Part shown: positions 1 through 8,780 of the stretch, piece by piece
Position numbering within the stretch: position 1 is the first letter of the stretch
Layout of the letters: each line of letters starts with the position of its first letter
From: Motiliproteus sp. SC1-56
GTDB lineage: Bacteria > Pseudomonadota > Gammaproteobacteria > Pseudomonadales > Balneatricaceae
Reading direction: 5' to 3'
NCBI RefSeq assembly: GCF_017309075.1
Contig: NZ_JAEMGS010000009.1
Span: forward strand, 124,001-188,000
DNA length: 64,000 bases
Notes under the pieces: generated by a model
The model's input: only the letters and a program-made list of their open reading frames with translations
Told to the model about the DNA's origin: nothing
Database searches by the model: none
Made by a program: the position numbers and the translations under genes

Positions 1-241
1 GCTTCGACGCCAGGGCGCTTTTCTCGAGGCGAGGCGCGCCTACGAACAGGCCCTGGCCCTGGACCCCGATTACCCCGCGGCCCACCTGAACCTGGCCATT
101 CTCTGCGATATCTACCTCAAGCAGTGGACCCAGGCCCGCCACCACTACCAACGCTACCTGGCCCTGGCAGAGCCGGCCGACCCCCGGGTCAACTACTGGC
201 TGCAGGATTTGGAGATGCGGATAGAGGAGCCCCGGCAATGA
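1..241 (+). CDS. TPR-repeat protein, C-terminal fragment
   Basis: Reading frame open from base 2 to a TGA at 239-241, so only the last 79 or so residues are in the window. The visible part has a tetratricopeptide pattern: ARRAYEQALALDPDYPAAHLNLA, split as A-x2-A-Y-x2-A-L-x-L-D-P-x-Y-x2-A-x2-N-L-A, then a second helical pair ending in YLALAEPADPRVNYW. TPR proteins are scaffolds for protein contacts. It overlaps the next gene by 4 bases (ATGA), so the two are translationally coupled, and it lies just upstream of an ExbB/ExbD/TonB-like cluster. Its N-terminus, and hence any lipobox or signal peptide, is outside the window. Confidence 0.8.
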   Translation, partial: LRRQGAFLEARRAYEQALALDPDYPAAHLNLAILCDIYLKQWTQARHHYQRYLALAEPADPRVNYWLQDLEMRIEEPRQ

Positions 242-522
242 GACGGATCGCCCCCCTGCTCTGCGCTTTCCCCTTGCTGGTGTCGCCCGCGCTGCCGGCT
301 CAGGAACCCGGCGGCCCGGGTATGACCATCACCGGCGACCAGGAGCTACCCGCGGTGCTGTACGTGGTGCCTTGGCGCGCGCCGCGACCGCAGCCGCAGC
401 TCGAGCCGGTGCTGGACAATCCGACACTGGAGCCCCTGGGGCCCTGTGACGGGACCTGGGAAAAGGGCGCTCGCCCCGCGGAGTGCGAGCTGAAAGCGGA
501 TGCAAGGCAGGCCGGCCCCTAG
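238..522 (+). CDS. Small exported protein of unknown function
   Basis: 94 codons starting at an ATG that overlaps the stop of the TPR gene. An in-frame ATG at 124 also exists, but it would run through the TPR gene and is unlikely. Residues 1-22 look like a signal peptide (MRR, hydrophobic core, then ALPAQ). The rest is proline-rich with three Cys or fewer and ends in a short charged tail. I do not recognise the family. Position between a TPR protein and the ExbB/ExbD genes suggests a periplasmic accessory of that machine; this is inference from context only. Confidence 0.6.
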   Translation: MRRIAPLLCAFPLLVSPALPAQEPGGPGMTITGDQELPAVLYVVPWRAPRPQPQLEPVLDNPTLEPLGPCDGTWEKGARPAECELKADARQAGP

Positions 523-546
523 CTTTTTCCGCCGCCCGCTTTGCCT

Positions 547-552
547 TATAAT
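547..552 (+). promoter_or_regulatory. Probable -10 box for the exbB-exbD operon
   Basis: A perfect TATAAT lies in the 180-base gap before the ExbB gene. The region 17 bases upstream (524-529) is only a T-rich stretch, so the -35 is poor. If used, it gives a 5' leader of about 145 bases. The gap makes it likely that exbB has its own promoter besides read-through from the TPR gene. Confidence 0.4.
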
Positions 553-703
553 CCCCATCCAAAACAAGGATTAGCAGTTTTCAGCCGCCTGCGGCAAGCG
601 AAGACAAGGAAGGTCACGCGCGACCCTCTCCGGTGCCTGCACCGACGCTTGCTCCCCAATCGCAGCTGTCCCATCCACTCAGTTACAGGTATTTAAAGCA
701 GCC

Positions 704-1378
704 ATGGAATTCCTCAATACCCTGATCCGGTTTATTCAAGACGGCGGCCTGTTCATGTACCCGATCATGCTGACCCTGGCGCTGGGTCTGGCCATCGCCC
801 TGGAGCGTTTCCTGTTCCTGGCCCGCATCCGCAGCCACAACCGCCGCGCCTGGAACCGGGTGCAGCCGTTGATGATGGAAGGCAAGGTCAGCGAGGCGCT
901 GGCGTACGTGCGCGACTCCAAGGCCCACCTGTCCAATATGGTGGCCTATGCCCTGAGCCACCTGCAGGCCGGGCGTCGCGTCGACGACGTTGAGCGGATG
1001 CTGGAAGAGGGGCTGATGGAGATCATCCCCCGCCTGGAAAAGCGCACCCCCTACCTGGCCACTTTTGCCAACATCGCTACCCTGCTGGGGCTGCTCGGCA
1101 CCATCATCGGGCTGATTTCCGCGTTTTCAGCGGTGGCCAACGCCGACCCCGCGGAGAAGGCCAACCTCCTCTCCAGCAGTATTTCCGTGGCCATGAACAC
1201 CACCGCCTTCGGCCTGGTCGCTGCCATCCCCCTGTTGCTGCTGCATGCCTTGCTGACCAACAAGACCACCGAGATCATCGAAAGCATGGACATGGCCACC
1301 ATCAAGCTGGCCAATATCATTCAGATCAACCGCGGCTTGTTCCCCGAGAAGGCTCAAAGCGAGCAACGGGAGGGCTGA
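704..1378 (+). CDS. exbB: MotA/TolQ/ExbB family proton channel protein
   Basis: 224 residues, the usual ExbB length. Three membrane segments are visible: about 17-36, 107-132 and 155-180. The middle one is the glycine-rich LGLLGTIIGLISAF and the third carries the NTTAFGLVAAIP stretch, both typical of the MotA/TolQ/ExbB proton-channel family. ExbB pentamers surround an ExbD dimer in the inner membrane and convert the proton gradient into motion of a TonB-like partner. Two exbD genes and a TonB-like gene follow directly, with only 4 bases to the next start. No strong ribosome binding site is seen before the ATG. Confidence 0.9.
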   Translation: MEFLNTLIRFIQDGGLFMYPIMLTLALGLAIALERFLFLARIRSHNRRAWNRVQPLMMEGKVSEALAYVRDSKAHLSNMVAYALSHLQAGRRVDDVERMLEEGLMEIIPRLEKRTPYLATFANIATLLGLLGTIIGLISAFSAVANADPAEKANLLSSSISVAMNTTAFGLVAAIPLLLLHALLTNKTTEIIESMDMATIKLANIIQINRGLFPEKAQSEQREG

Positions 1379-1382
1379 GGGG

Positions 1383-1883
1383 ATGCGCCATCGCCGCTTG
1401 CGACGCAGCCACGAACCCCCGGAGATCGACGTCACCGCCTTTATGAACCTGATGGTGGTGCTGATCCCCTTTCTGCTGCTTTCCGCCGCCTTCAACCACC
1501 TCACCATGTTCGAGCTCTATCTGCCCGCCGCCAGCGCCGAGGCCCAGGCCGAGCCGGACAAGCGACTGCCCGCCCTGACCCTGGAGCTGCGCGCGACCGG
1601 CATCAGCCTCCAGGTAGACGGCCGTCGCGATGCCCTGATTCCCGATCTTGACGGCGGCGAACCCGACACCCAGGAACTTCAGGCACGGCTGCGGCCGCTG
1701 AAGAACCGCTACCCGGCGCTGACCCAGATCAGCATCCTCAGCGAGGCCCAGATCCCCTACGCCCGCATTATTGAGGTCATGGATGCGGTGCGAGCCATGC
1801 AGATAGAAGAAAGCGGCCCGGGTTACCGGCTCGAGCTGTTTCCCGATATCGCGCTGGGCGCCACGGACAGTCAGCCGAGCTGA
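1383..1883 (+). CDS. exbD: ExbD/TolR family protein 1, essential Asp replaced by Asn
   Basis: 166 residues: short basic cytoplasmic N-terminus, one membrane helix at about 20-40, then a periplasmic domain. The family signature around the helix start (E-I-N-V-T-P-F-I-D-V-M in the E. coli protein) reads E-I-D-V-T-A-F-M-N-L-M here, so the membrane Asp that carries protons in ExbD is Asn22. The following paralog keeps its Asp. The protein may therefore be the structural, non-protonating half of an ExbD heterodimer. Ribosome binding site GAGGGG just before the ATG; gap of 4 bases after exbB. Confidence 0.88.
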   Translation: MRHRRLRRSHEPPEIDVTAFMNLMVVLIPFLLLSAAFNHLTMFELYLPAASAEAQAEPDKRLPALTLELRATGISLQVDGRRDALIPDLDGGEPDTQELQARLRPLKNRYPALTQISILSEAQIPYARIIEVMDAVRAMQIEESGPGYRLELFPDIALGATDSQPS

Positions 1884-1900
1884 GCAGGGATGAAACCGTT

Positions 1901-2389
1901 ATGAAACAGCCATCCCACCGTACCCGTCGCCTGCAACGGGCCCGCAAGCGCAAGCCGCCGATGCTCAACCTGGTGTCCCTGATGGACATCTTCACCATCC
2001 TGGTGTTTTTCCTGCTGGTCAACTCCAGCGACGTGCAACAGCCCCAGGGACAGGCACTGAAGCTGCCCGAGGCCAGTGTGGAAACGCCCCTGGACGAGAC
2101 TCTGGTGGTGCAGGTAGATGGTCGCAGCATCGTGGTTCAGGGGCGCAAGGTCACCGACCTTGACACGGACCCGGGCGGTGACCGCATTCCCAGCCTGGAA
2201 GCGGAGCTGCGCTACCAGGCCGAGCGCAACCCGGAGCAGGAACCCGGGGCGAGAGCCATCACCCTGATGGCGGACCGCGACATACCCTTCGCCCTGCTGC
2301 AGAGGATCATGTCCAGCGCCAACCAGGCCGGCTTTGGGCAGATCTCCCTGGCCGTGGTCGGCAAAGCCGGGGAGAAACCGGCCTCGTGA
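1901..2389 (+). CDS. exbD: ExbD/TolR family protein 2, Asp present
   Basis: 162 residues with an unusually basic N-terminus (residues 7-18 nearly all Arg/Lys), one membrane helix at about 22-43 and a periplasmic domain. The helix begins L-N-L-V-S-L-M-D29-I-F, so the proton-carrying Asp is kept, unlike in the paralog just upstream. Expected to work in the inner membrane with the ExbB-like and TonB-like proteins encoded on either side. The stop overlaps the GTG start of the next gene (GTGA), pointing to coupled translation. Confidence 0.88.
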   Translation: MKQPSHRTRRLQRARKRKPPMLNLVSLMDIFTILVFFLLVNSSDVQQPQGQALKLPEASVETPLDETLVVQVDGRSIVVQGRKVTDLDTDPGGDRIPSLEAELRYQAERNPEQEPGARAITLMADRDIPFALLQRIMSSANQAGFGQISLAVVGKAGEKPAS

Positions 2390-3381
2390 CGCCCGCAACG
2401 AAACCCAACCTGCCGCCGCTGCCCTGGAACGAACCCGACGAAGACCGCCGGCGCCTGCGCTGGGCCAGCCTGCTCAGCTTCGGCCTGCTACTGTCCCTCT
2501 TTAGCGCGGCCTGGCTGATCGAGCTCCCCGAGCCCGAGCGCGAAGCACTGGAAAAGGTGCCCCCCCGCCTAGCCCGGATGATCCTGGAAAAAGAGCCGCC
2601 ACCACCGCCCAAGGCGCCCACGCCTGAGCCGGAGCCGACCCCAGAGGCCAAACCCAAGACCGAATCCAAGGCCGTGAGTCCGGTCGCGCCACCTGCAGCG
2701 CCCAAACCGGCACCCAAGCCCGAACCGGCCCCCGCACCCAAACCCAAGCCGCAAGTGGCGAAAAAAACGCCGCCGACGCCCAAGCAGATTGAGCAAGCCC
2801 GCGAACAAGCCTCGAAAAGCGGCGTGTTGGCGATGAAAAAAAGCCTGGACAGCCTCAAGGCGCTGGCCAGTGTCGATGCGCTGAGATCCCAGAAGCTGGA
2901 ACGCAGCAGCGCCAGCACCAGCACCCGCCCGGAGCAGGATCTGATCGCGGCGCGGGCGGCACAGGACAGCGGCGGCATCGAACTCAGCAAGGTGGACAAA
3001 CCCCAGCGCCAGGCGCTTTCCGAGCGTGAGGGCACGGCCGTGGCCACCCCGGCCGAGGATCTCGTCGCCGCCGCGGAGCAAAGCCGCGGCGAGCGCACCC
3101 GGGAGGAGATCGCCCGCGTCTTCGATCGTAACAAGGATGCCTTTTACGCCCTGTACCGAAGGGCTTTGCGGAAAAACCTGGGGTTGGCGGGCGATGTGGT
3201 ATTTGAGCTGACCATCGCGCCCTCCGGCGAGGTCAGCGCCGTGACGATCCGTCGCAGCGGACTGGATGATGATGCGCTGACCCGCAAGCTGCTGGCCCGC
3301 ATCCGCATGTTCGACTTCGGCGCACGACCGGTCCCCCCCTGGCAGGGGACCTATACCGTCACCTTCTCGCCGGCGGGCTGA
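2386..3381 (+). CDS. TonB-like protein with AgmX/PglI C-terminal domain
   Basis: 331 residues, GTG start. One membrane helix at about 26-46, then a Pro/Lys/Glu-rich region (about 60-140, repeated P-K-P-x-P) typical of a periplasm-spanning TonB arm, a polar linker, and a C-terminal domain at about 235-331 that begins E-E-I-A-R-V-F-D-R-N-K and holds G-D-V-V-F-E-L-T-I-A-P-S-G-E-V. This resembles the AgmX/PglI C-terminal domain known from myxobacterial gliding proteins and from TonB-like proteins in ExbB-ExbD-ExbD operons. Likely role: transmit energy from the ExbBD motor across the periplasm to an outer-membrane partner that is not identified here. Ends 1 base before the convergent CBS gene. Confidence 0.8.
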   Translation: MTPATKPNLPPLPWNEPDEDRRRLRWASLLSFGLLLSLFSAAWLIELPEPEREALEKVPPRLARMILEKEPPPPPKAPTPEPEPTPEAKPKTESKAVSPVAPPAAPKPAPKPEPAPAPKPKPQVAKKTPPTPKQIEQAREQASKSGVLAMKKSLDSLKALASVDALRSQKLERSSASTSTRPEQDLIAARAAQDSGGIELSKVDKPQRQALSEREGTAVATPAEDLVAAAEQSRGERTREEIARVFDRNKDAFYALYRRALRKNLGLAGDVVFELTIAPSGEVSAVTIRRSGLDDDALTRKLLARIRMFDFGARPVPPWQGTYTVTFSPAG

Positions 3382-3382
3382 T

Positions 3383-3811
3383 TCAGGCCCGCCCGCGGAT
3401 AGGCTCCCCGGTATGCTCGTCGAAGTCGTACACCACCCGCAGCACATCCGGGCAGCTGAGAATTCCCACCAGCTTGCCGTTGTCCATCACCGGCATCGAG
3501 CGGCGCCAGCCCTGTGCAGTCATCGTCTCGGCGACATCGATCACCCCGTCATTGGGGGCAATGCAGTGCACGTCGGTGCTCATACAGTCGCCCACCCGGC
3601 CCCCCACCTCTTCGTGGTAGCTACCGCGCAGTATCCGCTGAAGGCAGTCCCATTCCGTCAGGATGCCCACCACCTTGCCCTCTTTGTCCAGCACCGGCGC
3701 TGCTGAGATCTTGCGCTCAAGCAGGGTGCCGATCGCTTTGAACAGGTCGGTGTCCGGTGTGAAAGTCACCACATACTTGGTCATGTAATCGCTCACTTTG
3801 ACCGATCTCAT
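3383..3811 (-). CDS. CBS-domain pair protein
   Basis: 142 residues made almost only of two CBS domains: about 8-62 (D-Y-M-T-K-Y-V ... A-A-P-V-L-D-K-E-G-K-V-V-G-I-L-T) and about 73-130 (D-C-M-S-T-D ... R-S-M-P-V-M-D-N-G-K-L-V-G-I-L). Such stand-alone pairs bind adenine nucleotides and act as cytosolic energy sensors; the partner here is unknown. Good ribosome binding site GGGAGGGAAT before the ATG. It converges with the TonB-like gene, 1 base apart, and is divergent from nuoA, so the 260-base gap at 3812-4071 must hold promoters for both directions. Confidence 0.88.
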   Translation of the reverse strand: MRSVKVSDYMTKYVVTFTPDTDLFKAIGTLLERKISAAPVLDKEGKVVGILTEWDCLQRILRGSYHEEVGGRVGDCMSTDVHCIAPNDGVIDVAETMTAQGWRRSMPVMDNGKLVGILSCPDVLRVVYDFDEHTGEPIRGRA

Positions 3812-4071
3812 GGCGAATTCCCTCCCCAGCAGTTGCTTATTTATCGATACCGGCAGATCGCTCTGCCCTCACTCAGAGGTTAGCTCAGATATGCGCCTCT
3901 GGCGGTTCGAAGGCGCTGTTTTACCTGTAAAAAGAAGCCCTGCACGGGCACTGCTTTTTATTTAAACAAGTTGGCCTACACTTTCATGAGCGACCCTCGG
4001 GGCGAGAGGCCACCGTCGCTGGCCGGCTGTTCGCGCCCCGCCCCGAGTCGACCGGAAGGAGGGAGTGCGCC

Positions 4072-4539
4072 TTGCGCGAACTCAGCGCCCAGCTGCAACC
4101 GCTCTGGCCCCTGGCCGCCTATTTCCTGGCGGTGCTGTTGCTGGTGCTTTTTATCCTGGGCGTCTCCCACCTGCTCGGGGAGCGGCACCGGGAACGGGCC
4201 ACCGGCGAGCCCTTTGAATCGGGCATCGTGCATATCGGCGACACCCATATCCGCTTCTCGACCCCCTACTTCCTCATGGCCATCCTGTTCGTGATATTCG
4301 ACCTGGAAGCGGCCTTTATCTACGCCTACGCCATTTCGTTTCGCGCCTCCGGCTGGACCGGCTACGTAGAGATCCTGGTTTTCATCCTGATCCTACTCGC
4401 CGCCCTGGTCTATTTATGGCGCCTGGGCGGCCTCGACTGGGGGCCCAAAGGCCAGGCCCGCAAGCGGCTAGCCCCGCTGCAGGGCCATAGCCGGGTGCTC
4501 GAAGGCGAGGCGCCACCGACCCGGCCAAACAGGGAGTAA
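4072..4539 (+). CDS. nuoA: NADH-quinone oxidoreductase subunit A
   Basis: 155 residues, TTG start chosen because GGAAGGAGGG lies about 8 bases upstream and no ATG fits. Three membrane helices (about 14-36, 65-85, 95-115). The conserved loop with F-E-S-G-I and [11 protein letters not shown] and the helix [10 protein letters not shown] are NuoA signatures. It sits in the membrane arm of proton-pumping complex I at the junction with the peripheral arm. First gene of a complete nuoA-N operon; the C-terminus is longer than in E. coli by a polar tail. Confidence 0.96.
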   Translation: MRELSAQLQPLWPLAAYFLAVLLLVLFILGVSHLLGERHRERATGEPFESGIVHIGDTHIRFSTPYFLMAILFVIFDLEAAFIYAYAISFRASGWTGYVEILVFILILLAALVYLWRLGGLDWGPKGQARKRLAPLQGHSRVLEGEAPPTRPNRE

Positions 4540-4544
4540 GCCCC

Positions 4545-5177
4545 ATGGGATGGCAGCTACAGACACCGAACGAGGCCCTGATTGCCGCCAGCGAACCCAT
4601 GGAGGAACAGATCCGCCGCAACCTGATGATGGTAAAACTCCAGGACATGGTAGCCTGGGGGCGAAAACATTCGGTCTGGCCCTTCAACTTCGGACTTTCA
4701 TGCTGCTACGTGGAGATGGCCACCGCCTTTACCAGCCGCCACGACATCGCCCGCTTCGGGGCCGAAGTGATTCGCGGTACGCCCAGAGAAGCCGACCTGA
4801 TCGTTATCTCCGGCACGGTGTTTCGCAAGATGGCCCCCGTGGTGAAACGGCTTTACGAGCAGCTGATGGAACCGCGCTGGGTCATCTCCATGGGTTCGTG
4901 CGCCAATTCCGGCGGCATGTACGACATCTACAGCGTGGTCCAGGGGGTGGACCGCATTCTGCCTGTGGACGTTTACGTACCCGGCTGCCCGCCCCGCCCT
5001 GAAGCCCTTTTGCAGGGGCTCAACCTGCTGCAGGAGCAGATCGGCCGGGAGCGCCGCCCCCTGAGCTGGGTGGTCGGCCCCCAGGGCATTGAGCGCATGG
5101 ACAAGCCCAGCGAGCGGGATCGGAAAAATGCCGCGCGCATGGCGGCCACCGAGCTGAAGACCCCGGACCAGACCTAG
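4545..5177 (+). CDS. nuoB: NADH-quinone oxidoreductase subunit B
   Basis: 210 residues. Binds the last iron-sulfur cluster (N2) before quinone. The cluster ligands are visible as the tandem Cys in L-S-C-C-Y-V-E-M, the Cys of M-G-S-C-A-N-S-G and that of P-G-C-P-P-R-P-E. Peripheral-arm subunit at the membrane interface. Starts 5 bases after nuoA with GGGAG in front of the ATG. The last 40 residues are a charged tail with no clear motif. Confidence 0.97.
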   Translation: MGWQLQTPNEALIAASEPMEEQIRRNLMMVKLQDMVAWGRKHSVWPFNFGLSCCYVEMATAFTSRHDIARFGAEVIRGTPREADLIVISGTVFRKMAPVVKRLYEQLMEPRWVISMGSCANSGGMYDIYSVVQGVDRILPVDVYVPGCPPRPEALLQGLNLLQEQIGRERRPLSWVVGPQGIERMDKPSERDRKNAARMAATELKTPDQT

Positions 5178-5185
5178 GACGCCCC

Positions 5186-6934
5186 ATGGACCAGCGCATC
5201 GGCATCGAACAGGAGTTGCTCAACCGCTTCGAGGGCGAGCCTCTACTTTCTCAGAAAACCGCCGATCAGATACCGACCCTGTGGCTGCCCCGCGACCGCC
5301 TGCTGGATGTGCTGCGTTTTCTCAAGCTCGAGATCGAGGGCCCTTTTCTCTGCCTTTACGATCTGTTCGGCATCGACGAGCGCCGCCGCGCCCATCGCGA
5401 GGGCCAGCCCGAGGCCGACTATGCTCTGGTCTATCACCTGCTCTCCTATGACCGCAACCAGGACCTCAGGCTCAAGGTAGCCCTGTCAGAGGACGACTTG
5501 GGTCTGCCCTCAATCACCTCCCTGTGGCCCGCGGCCGCCTGGTACGAGTGCGAGGCCTGGGACATGTTCGGCATCGAGTTCCGGGGCCACCCCCACCTGC
5601 GCCGCATTCTCACCCCGCCCACCTGGGAAGGCCACCCCTTGCGCAAGGACCACCCCGCCCGGGCCACCGAGCTACCGCCTTTTCGCCTGCCCAGCGAGCG
5701 CCAGGAGAAGGAGCAGGAGGCGCTGCGCTTCGACCCGGCCTACTGGGGCATGGCGCGCCACGGCGACAACACCGATTTCATGTTTCTCAACCTCGGCCCC
5801 AACCACCCCAGCGTGCACGGTGTGTTCCGCATTATTCTGCAGCTCGACGGCGAAGAGATCGTCGACTGCGTGCCGGAGATCGGTTTCCACCACCGCGCTG
5901 CCGAGAAGATGGGTGAGCGCCAGTCCTGGCACAGTTTCATCCCCTACACCGACCGTATCGACTACCTGGGCGGGGTGATGAACAACCTGCCCTACGTGCT
6001 GGCGGTGGAGAAGCTGGCCGGCATACAGGTGCCGGAGCGAGTCAAGTGCATCCGCGTGATGCTTAGCGAGCTGTTCCGCATCGCCAGCCACCTGGTTTTC
6101 TACGGCACCTTTTCCCAGGACGTGGGCCAGCTCTCCCCCATTTTCTACATGTTCATCGACCGCGAAAAGCTGTTCGGCATTATCGAGGCGATCACCGGGG
6201 CCCGGATGCACCCGGGCTGGTTCCGGATCGGCGGCGTGGCCCAGGACCTGCCCCGGGGGTGGGAGCGGATGGTGCGCGAGTTCATCGATTACCTGCCGGC
6301 CCGGCTCGACCAGTACGAAAAGATGGTAATGGACAACGGCCTGCTCAAACAGCGCACCGTCGGCATCGGCACTTACAGCACTGCCGAGGCCATCGAGTGG
6401 GGCGTCACTGGCCCCGGTCTCAGGGCCACGGGGCTCGACTGGGACTGGCGCAAACACCGCCCCTACTCGGGGTACGAAAACTACGACTTCGAGGTCTGCA
6501 CCGCCGCCAACGGCGACTGCTACGACCGCTGCCGGGTGCGGGTGGACGAGATCCGCCAGAGCCTGCGCATCATCCGCCAGTGCCTGGAGCACATGCCCGA
6601 AGGCCCCTATAAAGCGGATCACCCCCTGACCACGCCGCCCCCCAAGGAGCGGACCATGGAGGACATCGAAACCCTGATCGACCACTTCCTCGGGGTCAGC
6701 TGGGGGCCGGTGATCCCCCCGGGAGAGGCCTCGGTCGGGGTGGAGGCGACCAAGGGCAACAACAGCTACCACCTGATCAGCGACGGCGACACGGTCAGTT
6801 ACCGGACCCGTATCCGCACCCCCTCCTTCGCCCACCTGCAGATGATTCCCCTGATCAGCCGCGGGCTGATGGTTTCAGACCTGATCGCCATCATCGCCAG
6901 CATCGATTTCGTCATGGCCGACGTGGACCGCTGA
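5186..6934 (+). CDS. nuoC: NADH-quinone oxidoreductase fused subunit C/D
   Basis: 582 residues, a fusion of NuoC (about 1-185) and NuoD (about 195-582), as in E. coli and Pseudomonas (about 600). The NuoC part has [12 protein letters not shown] and L-R-R-I-L-T-P; the NuoD part has [21 protein letters not shown] and the C-terminal F-V-M-A-D-V-D-R. NuoD forms the quinone pocket with NuoB. The fused state is a useful taxonomic sign of Gammaproteobacteria. Nine bases separate it from nuoB. Confidence 0.97.
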   Translation: MDQRIGIEQELLNRFEGEPLLSQKTADQIPTLWLPRDRLLDVLRFLKLEIEGPFLCLYDLFGIDERRRAHREGQPEADYALVYHLLSYDRNQDLRLKVALSEDDLGLPSITSLWPAAAWYECEAWDMFGIEFRGHPHLRRILTPPTWEGHPLRKDHPARATELPPFRLPSERQEKEQEALRFDPAYWGMARHGDNTDFMFLNLGPNHPSVHGVFRIILQLDGEEIVDCVPEIGFHHRAAEKMGERQSWHSFIPYTDRIDYLGGVMNNLPYVLAVEKLAGIQVPERVKCIRVMLSELFRIASHLVFYGTFSQDVGQLSPIFYMFIDREKLFGIIEAITGARMHPGWFRIGGVAQDLPRGWERMVREFIDYLPARLDQYEKMVMDNGLLKQRTVGIGTYSTAEAIEWGVTGPGLRATGLDWDWRKHRPYSGYENYDFEVCTAANGDCYDRCRVRVDEIRQSLRIIRQCLEHMPEGPYKADHPLTTPPPKERTMEDIETLIDHFLGVSWGPVIPPGEASVGVEATKGNNSYHLISDGDTVSYRTRIRTPSFAHLQMIPLISRGLMVSDLIAIIASIDFVMADVDR

Positions 6935-6943
6935 GGAGGCCTT

Positions 6944-7436
6944 ATGCACCTGGGACCCGAACTGAGCCCCCTCGAACGACAGGAGATCGAGGCAGAGTGC
7001 GCCCACTACCCTGAGCGTCGGGCCGCCGCCATCGAGGGACTGAAAGTGGTGCAAAAGCACCGGGGCTGGGTCTCTGATGGCAGCCTGCAGGCGCTGGCCG
7101 AGCTGCTGCAGATGCCGGTGGGCGAGCTGGAAGGGGTAGCCACGTTCTACAACCTGATCTTCCGCCAGCCCGTGGGACGCCACGTGATCCTGCTCTGTGA
7201 CAGCGTCTGCTGCTGGATAAAAGGGCGGGACGACCTCAACCGCCGCCTGTGCCAACGCCTCGGTATCAAGCCGGGCGAGACCAGCGCCGACGGCCAGTTC
7301 ACCCTGCTCCCCACGGTCTGTCTCGGCGACTGCGACCGGGCCCCCACCCTGATGATCGACCACCAACAGCACGGCAACCTGACCCCGGAGAAGATCGACC
7401 GCCTCCTCGACCAGTTGCAGGCACCGGGGGGCGAGG

Positions 7437-7444
<8 letters not shown>
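6944..7444 (+). CDS. nuoE: NADH-quinone oxidoreductase subunit E
   Basis: 166 residues, thioredoxin-like fold carrying the [2Fe-2S] cluster N1a. The cluster Cys are in L-L-C-D-S-V-C-C-W and C-L-G-D-C-D-R-A-P. It pairs with NuoF in the NADH-oxidising module. Strong ribosome binding site GAGGAGG. The stop lies inside the start of nuoF (8-base overlap), a typical coupling in this operon. Confidence 0.96.
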
Positions 7445-8714
<1,270 letters not shown>

Positions 8715-8780
8715 CATTGACTACGCTTTTACAGAACGGGCCCGGTGCGGCCCCGCGTGCCGGAACCGGGAGCAAGAGTG

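Noticed and set aside
3929-3961. Hairpin before nuoA as a terminator or attenuator
   Set aside because: The stem is broken by internal loops and no leader peptide or clear function could be assigned.
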